Assembly (NCBI GenBank): GCA_938045295.1
Contig: CALINO010000063.1
Location: forward strand, 32,290-96,289
From: an uncultured Arenicella sp.
GTDB taxonomy: Bacteria; Pseudomonadota; Gammaproteobacteria; Arenicellales; Arenicellaceae
Length of the DNA stretch: 64,000 bases
Direction of reading: 5' to 3'
Shown here: piece after piece, positions 16,386-25,688 of the stretch
How positions within the stretch are numbered: the stretch's first letter is position 1
Layout of the letters: each line of letters starts with the position of its first letter
The notes under the pieces: model-generated
Told to the model about the DNA's origin: nothing
Databases searched by the model: none
Seen by the model: only the letters and a program-made list of their open reading frames with translations
Position numbers and translations under genes: made by a program

Positions 16386-19091
16386 TTAGGCCGATTTAGC
16401 GGCATTGGGGCGTTGATCCAATGCCTGGCTTATTTGTTGCTCTAATTGAGCCAAGAGCTTAGTGTCTGTAACGGGGGAATGATCGCTATGGCGAATGTAA
16501 AAGACATCTTCCGCGCGCTCACCAAAGGTCGCCACTCGTGCGCTCAGTAATACCAAGTTATGACGTTTTAAAATAAGCGCCACGTTGTGCAGTAAGCCGG
16601 GTTGGTCTTGTGCAATGACTTCCATGGTTGTGTAGTCATCGTGGTTAAATAAAAACTTAACTCTGGGTTTAATAGGGAAGTGCTTAAGCGCTCTAGACGT
16701 TGACTTTCTGGAGATTGCTTGTGCCGATTGTTGTTCCAAAATTAACTCACGCAACTTATTTTCTAAATGTTGCATGTAGTCTTGTTGGGTGGCGTATTCG
16801 GCTTCAGGCACAATGGCGTTGAAGCTGTACAGTGCAAAGCCGTTATTGCTGAGCTGCAGGCGAGCTTCAATGATGTTTAATTCCAGTTGGTCGAACGAGC
16901 CCGTTACTTGCGTCAGCAGGCTGTTGGTGGCCGGGGCAAACACAAAAAACATATTCGCTTGCAAGCGTTCACTGAAACGCACAGACACCAGTGGCACGCT
17001 AATGGCCGGCGATCTTAATAAACTGCCTGCATGCCAAGCAATGTAATAGGGCTCGTTACGAATAAAATAGTCTAATGGCAGCGTGCCCCAAAATTGGTGT
17101 AGCTCAGCCTCTTGAATGTCTACCTTTGCGCCAATCTGTTCTTTTAACAGTTCAATGGCCGCTTGTTTGTCGTCTGCCACGTGCTCTTCGGCATTAATTG
17201 GCTTGGCCACACCTTGCCGTAAAGCCGCGCGCGTAGCGGTATAAAGGTCGAGCAATAATTGGCCTTTCCACGCATTCCACACTTTGGGGCTGGTGCCGCG
17301 AATGTCGGCCAATGTGAGCAAATACAAATTATCTAAATGCTCTAAGTCGCCAACAATGTCGGCAAATTCTTTAATAACTTCTGGGTCTGAAATGTCGCGT
17401 CTTTGTGAAAAGTGCGACATTCTTAAGTGGTTCAGTACCAGCCAACCGACCAATTTTGCATCGTACTCACTTAAACCGTGGTTAATACAAAACTCGTAAG
17501 CGTCCGGTTCGCCCAATTCTGAGTGGTCGCCGCCACGCCCCTTGGCAATGTCATGAAATAGGGCGCTTAGGAAAAGGCGTTCAGGCTTGTAGAGTGCAGC
17601 CAAAATTTCACTGGCAATGGGGAACTCATTGGGGTCTTGACGCAGCTTTGTGATGTTTTCAATTACCTTCAGTGTGTGCCCGTCCACCGTGTACACATGA
17701 AACAAGTCGTGCTGCATTTGCCCCACAATGGCGCCAAAAATAGGCAAGTATGCACCTAAAACGCCATACGCATTCATGCGAGCCAGTACGTTGGTGAGCT
17801 CTACGCCCTCGTCTTGAAACAAGGCTAAAAATAATTGTTTGGCGTTTTCGTCGTTGCGAAACTGGTTGTTGATCAGTTCTAAGTTGGCCCGAATGCTGCG
17901 AATGGTGTCGGGGTGAATGCCGGTGACTTTATGCTTTTGCATTAAGGTGAAAAGCTTAATCATTTGAATTGGCTTTTCGCTGAACAAGTCTGGATCACGT
18001 TGCTCAATCAGCTTGTTACGCAATAAGAAATGCTGATCTATATTACGCCCTACGGCCAGTTTCATTCGCTTGCTGTGGCTAATGCGGTAGTGCGATAACA
18101 GCAGTTCGTTTAAATAGATGACGTCTTTGGCGGTTCGGTAAAACCGCTTCATCAACTGCTCAACGGCCAAGTGCGCTTGAGTGTCGGTGTAGCCAAAGCT
18201 TTCGGCTAATTGGCGCTGGGTATCAAACAATAAGCGGTCTTCGTGGCGGCCGGTAATTAAATGTAAGCCGGCGCGCATTTTCCATAGAATATTGCGTGCC
18301 CGAATCAATAAGCGGTACTCATTGTCATTAATGAGTTCTTGTTCATTCATTTCTTTGAATGAGCGAACGCCGTAATGGCGATTGTAAACCCACAAAATGG
18401 TTTGCAAGTCACGCAAGCCGCCTGGGCTTTCTTTGATGTTGGGTTCAAGGGAATAGGCGGTGTCTTGATATTGTTTGTGTCGGCTCAGTTGTTCTGCAAC
18501 TTTGCCTTCAAAAAAGCTGTTCGGTGACCAGGTTCTAGCGCCACGAATTTTGGTATCAAGGTTGCTGAATAAGTCTTCTGACCCTGCTAAATGTCGTGCT
18601 TCTAGCAGATTGGTCATTATGGTTATGTCGCCTCGCGCTTCTTTCAAGCAATCTTTAACTGAGCGAACGCTGTGGCCTATTTCTAGCCCAATGTCCCATA
18701 AAAAACGAATAAAGCCTTCAATTAATTCACTTAATGCGTCGTAGTCGTTATTGCCAAGCAGTATGAGTAAGTCAACGTCTGACTTGGGGTGTAACTCTCC
18801 GCGCCCATAACCGCCAACGGCAACCAGTTCCGCAGCGTTATCATTGCCGTGCAGCTGGTAGTAATGATCCCAGGCGATAACCACTAGCTGGTCTATCATC
18901 CAGGTGAATTTATTCAGCAAATCGGCTGAAGACACCCCTTCGTTTTGGTGTTCTTGCAAATTTTCCAGTGCCGTCTTGATCGTAGCCTTGAATGGTTTGA
19001 TCGGCATGTCTGAAACACCATCGGCTTTTTCTTTGTTTAGCTGATGTTTAAATAACGACGGGTTGAGTAGTTTACTTTTGGCGAAACGCAT
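16386..19091 (-). CDS. glnD: Bifunctional PII uridylyltransferase/uridylyl-removing enzyme
   Basis: 901 residues. Nucleotidyltransferase motif GGYGRGELHPKSDVDLLIL, a central GlnD-type helical domain, HD phosphohydrolase motif LFHDIAKGRGGDHSELGE, and two C-terminal ACT domains (the last from YTTMEVIAQDQPGLLHNVALIL). It senses glutamine and uridylylates or deuridylylates PII, controlling nitrogen assimilation. The HD and NT motifs look intact, so both activities should be present. It lies between map (24 nt) and dapD, as in many gammaproteobacteria. Confidence 0.98.
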   Translation of the reverse strand: MRFAKSKLLNPSLFKHQLNKEKADGVSDMPIKPFKATIKTALENLQEHQNEGVSSADLLNKFTWMIDQLVVIAWDHYYQLHGNDNAAELVAVGGYGRGELHPKSDVDLLILLGNNDYDALSELIEGFIRFLWDIGLEIGHSVRSVKDCLKEARGDITIMTNLLEARHLAGSEDLFSNLDTKIRGARTWSPNSFFEGKVAEQLSRHKQYQDTAYSLEPNIKESPGGLRDLQTILWVYNRHYGVRSFKEMNEQELINDNEYRLLIRARNILWKMRAGLHLITGRHEDRLLFDTQRQLAESFGYTDTQAHLAVEQLMKRFYRTAKDVIYLNELLLSHYRISHSKRMKLAVGRNIDQHFLLRNKLIEQRDPDLFSEKPIQMIKLFTLMQKHKVTGIHPDTIRSIRANLELINNQFRNDENAKQLFLALFQDEGVELTNVLARMNAYGVLGAYLPIFGAIVGQMQHDLFHVYTVDGHTLKVIENITKLRQDPNEFPIASEILAALYKPERLFLSALFHDIAKGRGGDHSELGEPDAYEFCINHGLSEYDAKLVGWLVLNHLRMSHFSQRRDISDPEVIKEFADIVGDLEHLDNLYLLTLADIRGTSPKVWNAWKGQLLLDLYTATRAALRQGVAKPINAEEHVADDKQAAIELLKEQIGAKVDIQEAELHQFWGTLPLDYFIRNEPYYIAWHAGSLLRSPAISVPLVSVRFSERLQANMFFVFAPATNSLLTQVTGSFDQLELNIIEARLQLSNNGFALYSFNAIVPEAEYATQQDYMQHLENKLRELILEQQSAQAISRKSTSRALKHFPIKPRVKFLFNHDDYTTMEVIAQDQPGLLHNVALILKRHNLVLLSARVATFGERAEDVFYIRHSDHSPVTDTKLLAQLEQQISQALDQRPNAAKSA

Positions 19092-19115
19092 AATGGTTTG
19101 ATTGAGACGGGCAGC

Positions 19116-19886
19116 TTAAGGTAATACGGCGCCGGCCGAATTGGTTAAAATTTCATAACCAGAGCTGGTTACCAGAAGAGTGTGCTCCCATTGCGCTGAC
19201 AACGAGTGGTCGCGCGTAACCACCGTCCAATTATCGGCCAGTAAGCGTGTTTCTTTGCGCCCAGCATTAATCATGGGTTCAATGGTGAAGGTCATGCCTT
19301 CGCGCAGCTCCATGCCTGTGTTGGGTTTGCCGTAATGCAGCACTTGAGGTTCTTCATGAAACACCTTGCCAATACCGTGCCCGCAGTACTCTCGAACCAC
19401 TGAAAAGTTGTTGCTTTCAGTGTGTTGTTGTATCGCATGGCCAATGTCGCCCAGGCGAACTCCGGGTTTAACCATATCAATACCAATAAGCATGGCCTCT
19501 TTGGCAACTTCGCTGATGCGCTTGGCTAAAATGCTGGGTTTGCCCACGTAATACATGCGGCTATTGTCGCCGTGGTAGCCATCTTTGATCACGGTGACAT
19601 CAATATTGATGATGTCGCCTTTCTTGAGCTTTTTGTCGCTGGGTATGCCGTGGCAGATAACGTGGTTGACCGAAGTGCAAATCGATTTTGGGAAACCGCG
19701 GTAATTTAACGGGGCTGGAATGCCGCCTTGAACATCAACAATATAATCATGACAAATGGTGTTCAGCTCATCTGTGGTGATGCCTGCTGTAACGTGTTCT
19801 TCAATCATGTCTAGGACTTCGCTGGCCAGTTGCCCAGCAATCCGCATTTTTTCTATTTCTTCTGGTGTTTTGATTGATACGGTCAT
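19116..19886 (-). CDS. map: Methionine aminopeptidase type I
   Basis: 256 residues. The five metal ligands are in NIDVTVIKDGYHGD, YCGHGIGKVFHEEP, FTIEPMINAG and QWEHTLLV. It removes the initiator Met from nascent proteins. Its start lies 394 bp from rpsB in the divergent arrangement common in gammaproteobacteria (map|rpsB). Confidence 0.98.
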   Translation of the reverse strand: MTVSIKTPEEIEKMRIAGQLASEVLDMIEEHVTAGITTDELNTICHDYIVDVQGGIPAPLNYRGFPKSICTSVNHVICHGIPSDKKLKKGDIINIDVTVIKDGYHGDNSRMYYVGKPSILAKRISEVAKEAMLIGIDMVKPGVRLGDIGHAIQQHTESNNFSVVREYCGHGIGKVFHEEPQVLHYGKPNTGMELREGMTFTIEPMINAGRKETRLLADNWTVVTRDHSLSAQWEHTLLVTSSGYEILTNSAGAVLP

Positions 19887-20280
19887 AATGAAGTGGTTTG
19901 TTTGAACTTTGTGCTTATTGTAGCAAATACCTAATTGGAAAGGTGAGTTAGAATTGTTCTTTAGTGGGTCGATTTGATATGTATTTGTTGTCTGTCAGTC
20001 GTGCTTGGTGCTTGCGCTGTGAATGATATTTAGCGGGAATTTGGTGAATATTTCTTGTTGCTTTTGAGGTGGTGTGTTATAAACGCGCCTCAACTTAAAT
20101 CATCCATTTATCACTACTGTTTGCTGGGTGCTTTTTATTGCTGTAAGTGATTGTTTTATTTCAATCAATACACGTTCAAATGAACGTTTGTTTGAGTTTG
20201 TAAATAACACGGTCATGTAATAAAAGGTTAGCAAATTAGATAAGGTGGATTTGTCATAACCCGTACAATTTGGAGTACAC
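19887..20280. other. map/rpsB divergent region with long rpsB leader
   Basis: Contains the rpsB promoter near 20055-20083 and a leader of about 190 nt. A short hairpin ACGTTC/GAACGT lies at about 20172-20187. In gammaproteobacteria the rpsB leader binds S2 for autogenous control; I see room for such a structure but did not match it to a covariance model. No ORF is credible. Confidence 0.55.
20055..20083 (+). promoter_or_regulatory. rpsB: rpsB promoter
   Basis: -35 TTGTTG (20055-20060), 17-bp spacer, -10 TATAAA (20078-20083), then CGCGCC. The GC-rich discriminator is typical of growth-rate/stringently controlled promoters such as those of ribosomal genes. Confidence 0.6.
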
Positions 20281-21339
20281 ATGTCAAACGTTACTATGCG
20301 CCAGATGCTTGAAGCAGGCGTACACTTCGGCCATCAAACTCGTTACTGGTCACCTAAAATGCGCCCGTTTATCTTCGGTGAGCGCAACAAAATTCATATC
20401 ATCAATCTTGAAAAAACATTGCCGATGTTCTCTGACGCAATGAACTACGTGAGCAATGTAGTGGGCAATGGCGGTACGGTCTTAGTTGTTGGTACTAAGC
20501 GTTCTGCAAGCAAGATTGTTAAAGAGACGGCCGAACGTGCCGGCACTCCTTATGTTAACCACCGCTGGTTAGGCGGCATGTTGACTAACTTTAAAACAGT
20601 TAAAAATTCAATCCGTCGTTTGAAAGAACTGGATACCGCATTGGTTGAAGGCACAAACGCTCGTTTGGGTAAAAAAGAATCGTTGATGCAAGAGCGTGAG
20701 CGAGTAAAGCTTGAGCGCAGCTTGGGCGGCATTAAGAATATGCAAGGCCTGCCTGATGCATTGTTCGTGATTGACGTTAAATCAGAATACATTGCGGTTT
20801 CAGAAGCCAACAAATTAGGTATTCCTGTTATTGCGGTTGTGGACACAAACTGTGTGCCTGATGGCGTTGACTATGTGATTCCGGGTAATGATGATGCGAT
20901 TCGTGCCATTGATCTGTACGCTAACGCGTTAGCTGACACCATTGAATCTGCACGTGAAGCGGCTCAAATTCGCCCAGCGGTTGCTGAAGGCGATGCTAAC
21001 GAGTACGTTGAAGTTACTGAGAAGCAAGTGGCTGAGAAAGTAGAAGAAGCTGTAGCGGCTGAAGCAGAAGCCAAACCTGAGCCTGAAGCCAAGCCTGAAG
21101 CCAAGCCTGAAACTAAACCAGAACCTGCGGCAGAGCCTGCCGCCGCTGATAAATTGACTGACATCAATGGCATTGGCCCAGTGATTGAAGGCAAGCTAAA
21201 CGGCATGGGCATTACTACGTTTCAACAGATCGCTGATCTGAAGCCTGAAGACGTTGAGCGCATTGACGGCGAGCTGAACTTTAAAGGCCGCATCGATCGT
21301 GAAGAGTGGATCTCACAAGCGAAAGCGAAGATCGCATAA
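20281..21339 (+). CDS. rpsB: Ribosomal protein S2 with C-terminal helix-hairpin-helix extension
   Basis: 352 residues against about 240 for E. coli S2. Residues 1-232 are a normal S2 ([50 protein letters not shown]). Then comes an acidic Pro/Glu/Ala/Lys linker with KPE-type repeats (about 235-288) and a 64-residue domain [29 protein letters not shown]...[16 protein letters not shown], a helix-hairpin-helix fold I recall as an appendage of L21, NuoE and a few other proteins, chiefly in alphaproteobacteria. The 30S role is sure; the extension's role is unknown. Frame and codon use are continuous, so it is not an artefact. Confidence 0.97.
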   Translation: MSNVTMRQMLEAGVHFGHQTRYWSPKMRPFIFGERNKIHIINLEKTLPMFSDAMNYVSNVVGNGGTVLVVGTKRSASKIVKETAERAGTPYVNHRWLGGMLTNFKTVKNSIRRLKELDTALVEGTNARLGKKESLMQERERVKLERSLGGIKNMQGLPDALFVIDVKSEYIAVSEANKLGIPVIAVVDTNCVPDGVDYVIPGNDDAIRAIDLYANALADTIESAREAAQIRPAVAEGDANEYVEVTEKQVAEKVEEAVAAEAEAKPEPEAKPEAKPETKPEPAAEPAAADKLTDINGIGPVIEGKLNGMGITTFQQIADLKPEDVERIDGELNFKGRIDREEWISQAKAKIA

Positions 21340-21345
21340 TTTCAG

Positions 21346-21377
21346 GTTGCGCTGGTTGTTTAAACGGCCAGCGCAAC
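21346..21377 (+). terminator. rpsB-tsf intercistronic hairpin
   Basis: Ten-base perfect stem GTTGCGCTGG with CCAGCGCAAC around a 12-base loop, without a T tract. It sits where many bacteria have a partial terminator or processing site that sets the S2 to EF-Ts ratio. Confidence 0.5.
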
Positions 21378-21505
21378 TGTCATTATTGAGTGTTATGTTG
21401 CTGCATTAACAGTCGCTCAAGCCAACGGTTTAGAACCATTAGGTATGTGTGATTGTTAACGCTAAGCAACAACAGAAATAATCTTATATTTTTATAGGTG
21501 ACACT

Positions 21506-22384
21506 ATGGCAATTACTGCCTCATTAGTTAAAGAACTACGCGAGCGTACTGGCGCTGGCATGATGGAATGCAAAAAGATGTTGACCGAAACCGACGGTGA
21601 CATTGAAGCTGCAATTGAAGAGCTACGTAAGCGTGGCGCAGCACAAGCGGACAAAAAAGCAGGTCGCATAGCGGCTGAAGGTACTATTGTTACTTTGGTT
21701 GAAGGTTCAACCGGCGTTGCCGTTGAAGTGAATTCTGAAACAGACTTCTCAGCTAAAGACGAGTTTTTCGTGGCGTTTTCAAAAACGGTGGCACAGTCAG
21801 TATTGGCCAACAAGCCGGCCAGCATTGAAGCCTTAGCGGATTGCTCTGTTGAAGGTGGCCAAACGGTTGAAGCGGCGCGTCAAGCTCTGATTCAAAAGAT
21901 TGGTGAAAACATCACAGTTCGTCGCTTTGAAATTATCGAAGCGGGTGACGGTGAAGTGGTTGGTGCTTATCAGCACGGCAACAAAATTTCAGTGTTGACC
22001 TTAATTAAAGGCGGCAGTGAAGATTTGGCGAAAGACATTGCCATGCACGTTGCAGCCAGTAAGCCTGTGTGTGTATCAGCGGATCAAGTTCCTGCTGAGT
22101 TGTTGGAAAAAGAGCGTGAAATTTTCGCCGCTCAAGCCGCTGAAAGTGGTAAGCCAGCTGAAATCATGGAAAAAATGGTTGACGGCCGAATTCGTAAATA
22201 CTTAAACGAAGTGACTTTGTTAGGCCAATCTTTTGTTAAAGATCCAGACCAAACGGTTGAGAAGCTGCTTAAATCAGCCGGTGCTGAAGTAGCTCAATTC
22301 GTTCGCTATGAAGTTGGCGAAGGTATTGAAAAGAAAGAAGACGATTTCGTTAGCGAAGTAATGGCTCAAGCTGGTAAAGCTTAA
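21506..22384 (+). CDS. tsf: Translation elongation factor Ts
   Basis: 292 residues. N-terminal UBA-like region [20 protein letters not shown] and the TDF motif in [13 protein letters not shown] that contacts EF-Tu are intact. It is the guanine nucleotide exchange factor for EF-Tu. Second gene of the conserved rpsB-tsf-pyrH-frr string. Confidence 0.98.
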   Translation: MAITASLVKELRERTGAGMMECKKMLTETDGDIEAAIEELRKRGAAQADKKAGRIAAEGTIVTLVEGSTGVAVEVNSETDFSAKDEFFVAFSKTVAQSVLANKPASIEALADCSVEGGQTVEAARQALIQKIGENITVRRFEIIEAGDGEVVGAYQHGNKISVLTLIKGGSEDLAKDIAMHVAASKPVCVSADQVPAELLEKEREIFAAQAAESGKPAEIMEKMVDGRIRKYLNEVTLLGQSFVKDPDQTVEKLLKSAGAEVAQFVRYEVGEGIEKKEDDFVSEVMAQAGKA

Positions 22385-22459
22385 GCACATACTAAAAACG
22401 AACCGCCATTAATATCGAACATTACTAACCACACAACAAACCTGGAGGGAGTTCTTCCA

Positions 22460-23227
22460 ATGCCAAACGATTCAACAGCTAATGCGCAAAATGTTAGCGG
22501 GTCAACAAAAGGTTATAGACGAATTCTTCTTAAACTAAGTGGTGAAGCACTTGCAGGCAGTGAAGGCGACAGTAAGTTCGGTATTGATGCGCAAACGCTC
22601 AATGGCGTGTGTAAAGAAATTGCCGCGGTTATTGAGTCAGGAACACAAGTTGCCATTGTCGTTGGCGGTGGTAACTTTTTCAGAGGCATTTCTGCTTCTG
22701 AATCTGGGATAGAACGAGCCACGGCGGATTACATTGGCATGTTAGCCACGGTGATGAACGCACTGGCGGTACAACAAGGCTTAAAGCAAATTGGCGTTGA
22801 AGCTCGAGTTCAGTCGGCCATTCCTATATCTCCGGTCTCTGAGCCTTATGTGCGCTTAAGAGCATTGAAGCACTTAAATAACGGGCGCGTTGTTATTTTT
22901 GCTGCCGGCACCGGCAACCCTTATTTCACAACCGATACGGCGGCTAGCTTGCGTGCCGCTGAAATGAATGCCGATGTGTTGGTGAAAGCCACCAATGTTG
23001 ACGGGGTTTATGACTCTGACCCTGCGAAAAACCCACAAGCCAAGCGTTACGACAGCGTGACCTATGATGAAGTGTTGCAAAAGCGCCTTGGTGTGATGGA
23101 TGCAACGGCCATTGCCTTGTGCCGAGATAACAACATGGCCATGAAAGTGCTTTCAATCAATGAAGAAGGCGCGCTTACTCGAATGTCTCAAGGCGAAGAT
23201 ATTGGTACTACGATTACCAGCACTTAA
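22460..23227 (+). CDS. pyrH: UMP kinase
   Basis: 255 residues, amino acid kinase family. RRILLKLSGEALAG, VVGGGNFFRG, ADYIGMLATVMNALA, and KATNVDGVYDSDP are all present. It phosphorylates UMP to UDP for pyrimidine nucleotide synthesis. CTGGAGGGAG supplies a strong ribosome-binding site. About 14 N-terminal residues precede the family core; translation from 22460 fits the site. Confidence 0.97.
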   Translation: MPNDSTANAQNVSGSTKGYRRILLKLSGEALAGSEGDSKFGIDAQTLNGVCKEIAAVIESGTQVAIVVGGGNFFRGISASESGIERATADYIGMLATVMNALAVQQGLKQIGVEARVQSAIPISPVSEPYVRLRALKHLNNGRVVIFAAGTGNPYFTTDTAASLRAAEMNADVLVKATNVDGVYDSDPAKNPQAKRYDSVTYDEVLQKRLGVMDATAIALCRDNNMAMKVLSINEEGALTRMSQGEDIGTTITST

Positions 23228-23327
23228 GTCAGCATTGATTTGAGTGCGGGCAGGCCGTTTGGGCTTGCCAATAGCCTTATTGGTTCCTAACTGCTAACAT
23301 TCGGCAATACAAAATTGGTCGCTTGCG

Positions 23328-23333
23328 TATAAT
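23328..23333 (+). promoter_or_regulatory. frr: Possible frr promoter (-10)
   Basis: A perfect TATAAT 50 bases before frr, but no acceptable -35 at 16-18 bases. A separate frr promoter is known in E. coli, so it is plausible but weakly supported. Confidence 0.35.
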
Positions 23334-23382
23334 TGACCGATATTCTCCTATTTAATAAGCAAAGACTTAGCTCGAGAGCAAC

Positions 23383-23940
23383 ATGATTGACGATATTTTA
23401 AAAGACGCAGAACAGCGCATGCAAAAAAGCATCGAGTCGATGCGTGGTGAAATGGCCAAAATTAGAACTGGCCGTGCTTCTCCAGCCTTAATTGACCACC
23501 TTATGGTTGATTATTACGGCAGCCCAACCCCCATTAATCAAGTGGCTAATATTACCGTGCAAGACGCGCGTACCTTAGGGGTCCAACCTTGGGAAAAGCC
23601 AATGGTGCCGGTGGTTGAAAAAGCCATTATGGAAGCCAATTTGGGCCTGAACCCCATGACCGCAGGCGAGTTAATTCGTATTCCCTTGCCGCCGCTAACC
23701 GAAGAGCGCCGTAAAGAAATGGTGAAAGTGGCTGCGGCTGAAGGCGAGAGCGGTAAAATTGCCGTGCGTAATATTCGTCGCGATGCTAATAACGATTTTA
23801 AAGCCTTGTTGAAAGATAAAGAAATTTCTGAAGATGACGACAAGCGTGCGCAAGACCTGGTGCAAAAACTGACCGACAAATATGTGGCTCAAGTTGACGA
23901 AGTAGTAAAAGAAAAAGAAGCCGAAATATTAACGGTGTAA
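23383..23940 (+). CDS. frr: Ribosome recycling factor
   Basis: 185 residues, the standard length. [26 protein letters not shown] and [11 protein letters not shown] are the family signatures. It splits post-termination ribosomes together with EF-G; the EF-G encoded at 53517 is a paralogue that might share this work. Confidence 0.98.
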   Translation: MIDDILKDAEQRMQKSIESMRGEMAKIRTGRASPALIDHLMVDYYGSPTPINQVANITVQDARTLGVQPWEKPMVPVVEKAIMEANLGLNPMTAGELIRIPLPPLTEERRKEMVKVAAAEGESGKIAVRNIRRDANNDFKALLKDKEISEDDDKRAQDLVQKLTDKYVAQVDEVVKEKEAEILTV

Positions 23941-23949
23941 AAAATAATG

Positions 23950-23970
23950 CCAAGCACCTTAGGTGCTTGG
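23950..23970 (+). repeat. Hairpin between frr and uppS
   Basis: CCAAGCAC and GTGCTTGG form an 8-bp perfect stem with loop CTTAG. There is no T tract. It overlaps an in-frame GTG (23963) that could otherwise be read as the uppS start. Confidence 0.6.
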
Positions 23971-23986
23971 CAAACCCGCTGCAATT

Positions 23987-24793
23987 ATGTTCACCACCCT
24001 CAAAGCTTTTTTTGCTTTATTCTTAAGCAAATTTAAACGGCAAAAACACTCTTCCCCCGATCTTATATCACCCAAGCCACAGCACATTGCTGTGATTATG
24101 GATGGCAATGGCCGTTGGGCAAACTCGCAAGGTATGTCGCGTGTTGCCGGGCATAAGCGTGGGGTAGAAGCGGTCAAAAATTTGATCAAAGGCTGTTTGC
24201 ATCATGAGATTCCGTATCTATCGATTTTTGCCTTCAGCAGTGAAAACTGGAATCGGCCAGAATCGGAAGTGAAGGCGTTGATGGAATTGTTGATGACCGC
24301 ACTGAAGAATCAAACCAAAAAATTGGATGAAAACGGTGTGCGTCTGAACTTGATTGGTGATTTGAGTAAGTTTGACCCTAAAATCCAGCAGCTTGCACAG
24401 CAAGCCATGCGGGACACCGCGCACAATGATAAATTGATTTTCAATGTTGCGATTAATTACGGTGGTCGCTGGGATGTGACTGAGGCGGCGAAAAGAATTG
24501 CTCAGAAGGTGGTTGATGGTGAATTGAGCGTGGAACAAATAGGCGAGTCGACCATCAGTCAAGAGTTAAGTACCGCCGACCAGCCTGATCCGGATTTGTT
24601 AATTCGCACCAGCGGCGAATACCGAATCAGCAATTTCATGTTGTGGCAGGCGGCCTATGCTGAGTTTTACTTTACCGATTTGCTCTGGCCTGAATTTGAT
24701 GAAGAGGCGTTTACCCAAGCGCTTATTAAGTTCACCAGTCGTGATCGTCGTTTTGGCAATGCCATTGACAATGTCCCCAATTCAAAGCCTTAG
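23987..24793 (+). CDS. uppS: Undecaprenyl diphosphate synthase
   Basis: 268 residues from ATG 23987. An upstream in-frame GTG at 23963 lies inside a hairpin and adds eight residues of no clear value, so I prefer the ATG, although neither has a good ribosome-binding site. The cis-prenyltransferase motifs IAVIMDGNGRWA, FAFSSENW and RTSGEYRISNFMLWQ are present; the catalytic Asp is in the first. It makes the C55 lipid carrier for cell-wall and LPS synthesis. The N-terminal 30 residues are longer than in E. coli and include a hydrophobic stretch (FTTLKAFFALFL). Confidence 0.96.
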   Translation: MFTTLKAFFALFLSKFKRQKHSSPDLISPKPQHIAVIMDGNGRWANSQGMSRVAGHKRGVEAVKNLIKGCLHHEIPYLSIFAFSSENWNRPESEVKALMELLMTALKNQTKKLDENGVRLNLIGDLSKFDPKIQQLAQQAMRDTAHNDKLIFNVAINYGGRWDVTEAAKRIAQKVVDGELSVEQIGESTISQELSTADQPDPDLLIRTSGEYRISNFMLWQAAYAEFYFTDLLWPEFDEEAFTQALIKFTSRDRRFGNAIDNVPNSKP

Positions 24794-24808
24794 GAGCCTA
24801 ATATAATC

Positions 24809-25609
24809 ATGCTGAAACAACGAATAATTACAGCGTTAGTATTGGTGGCCATTTTACTGTCAGCGCTGCTTGCTGAAAAAGCCGTGTATTGGACGGTCTT
24901 TATTAGCGTTGCTATTTTAATCGCCTTTTACGAATGGCAGCGCTTCTGCAAGCTTGAGAAACTGCTTGAGCAGGCAATAGCCTATCTCGCTTTCTTTGCC
25001 TTCTCGGCACTGTTGTTGCTGGGGTACGTACCATTGAGCCTCATTGTGCCTGTGGTATGTGTGCTGTGGGTGACGTTGTTAGCATTTACCTTTTTTGATG
25101 CGTTTGCTTTTTTTCATACCAAATGGGTTAAATTGCTTGTCGGTTTGCTTATTTTGCCCACTGCAGGTTTTTTGATCATCTCGTTTAAGTCTTTAGAGAA
25201 TGGCGTATTGTGGGTCGTTTGTTTCTTTATCTGCGTGGTAGCCGCCGATATAGGCGCCTATTTCTCAGGTAAACGTTTTGGTAAAACCAAGCTGGCGCCG
25301 AGTATTAGCCCAGGTAAAACGGTGGAAGGCTTCGTTGGCGGTATTGCATTGGTTGCGCTTATTTTTGTGCCAATTATGTTTTCGCAGTTTTCAGCCTCAA
25401 CCGCGGCCGCACTGACTCTAACCGCCATTGTGACCGCCATTGTGTCGGTTGGCGGAGACCTCTTTGAAAGTAAGTTAAAGCGTTATGTAGGCTTAAAAGA
25501 CAGCAGCCAAATATTACCCGGTCATGGTGGTGTATTAGATCGAGTCGATAGCTTGATGGCTGGCATTCCCGTATTTTCTCTGGGTTTGTTGCTGCTCGGC
25601 TATTTGTAG
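24809..25609 (+). CDS. cdsA: Phosphatidate cytidylyltransferase
   Basis: 266 residues with about seven membrane helices. SPGKTVEGFVGG and the CDP-alcohol synthase signature LKDSSQILPGHGGVLDRVDSL near the C-terminus identify it. It converts phosphatidate and CTP to CDP-diacylglycerol in the inner membrane, for all phospholipids. Starts 15 nt after uppS in the usual order. Confidence 0.97.
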   Translation: MLKQRIITALVLVAILLSALLAEKAVYWTVFISVAILIAFYEWQRFCKLEKLLEQAIAYLAFFAFSALLLLGYVPLSLIVPVVCVLWVTLLAFTFFDAFAFFHTKWVKLLVGLLILPTAGFLIISFKSLENGVLWVVCFFICVVAADIGAYFSGKRFGKTKLAPSISPGKTVEGFVGGIALVALIFVPIMFSQFSASTAAALTLTAIVTAIVSVGGDLFESKLKRYVGLKDSSQILPGHGGVLDRVDSLMAGIPVFSLGLLLLGYL

Positions 25610-25688
25610 TGGTTATTTATAGCGATTGGTTTCCTGATATAACTTGTTTGTATTTATCATTTTTAATTAACGGTAAAGGCGTAGCATC

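Noticed and set aside
20977..21339. S2 extension as a frameshift artefact
   Set aside because: The frame continues without a stop into a domain with a coherent, known motif and the same codon style as the S2 core.
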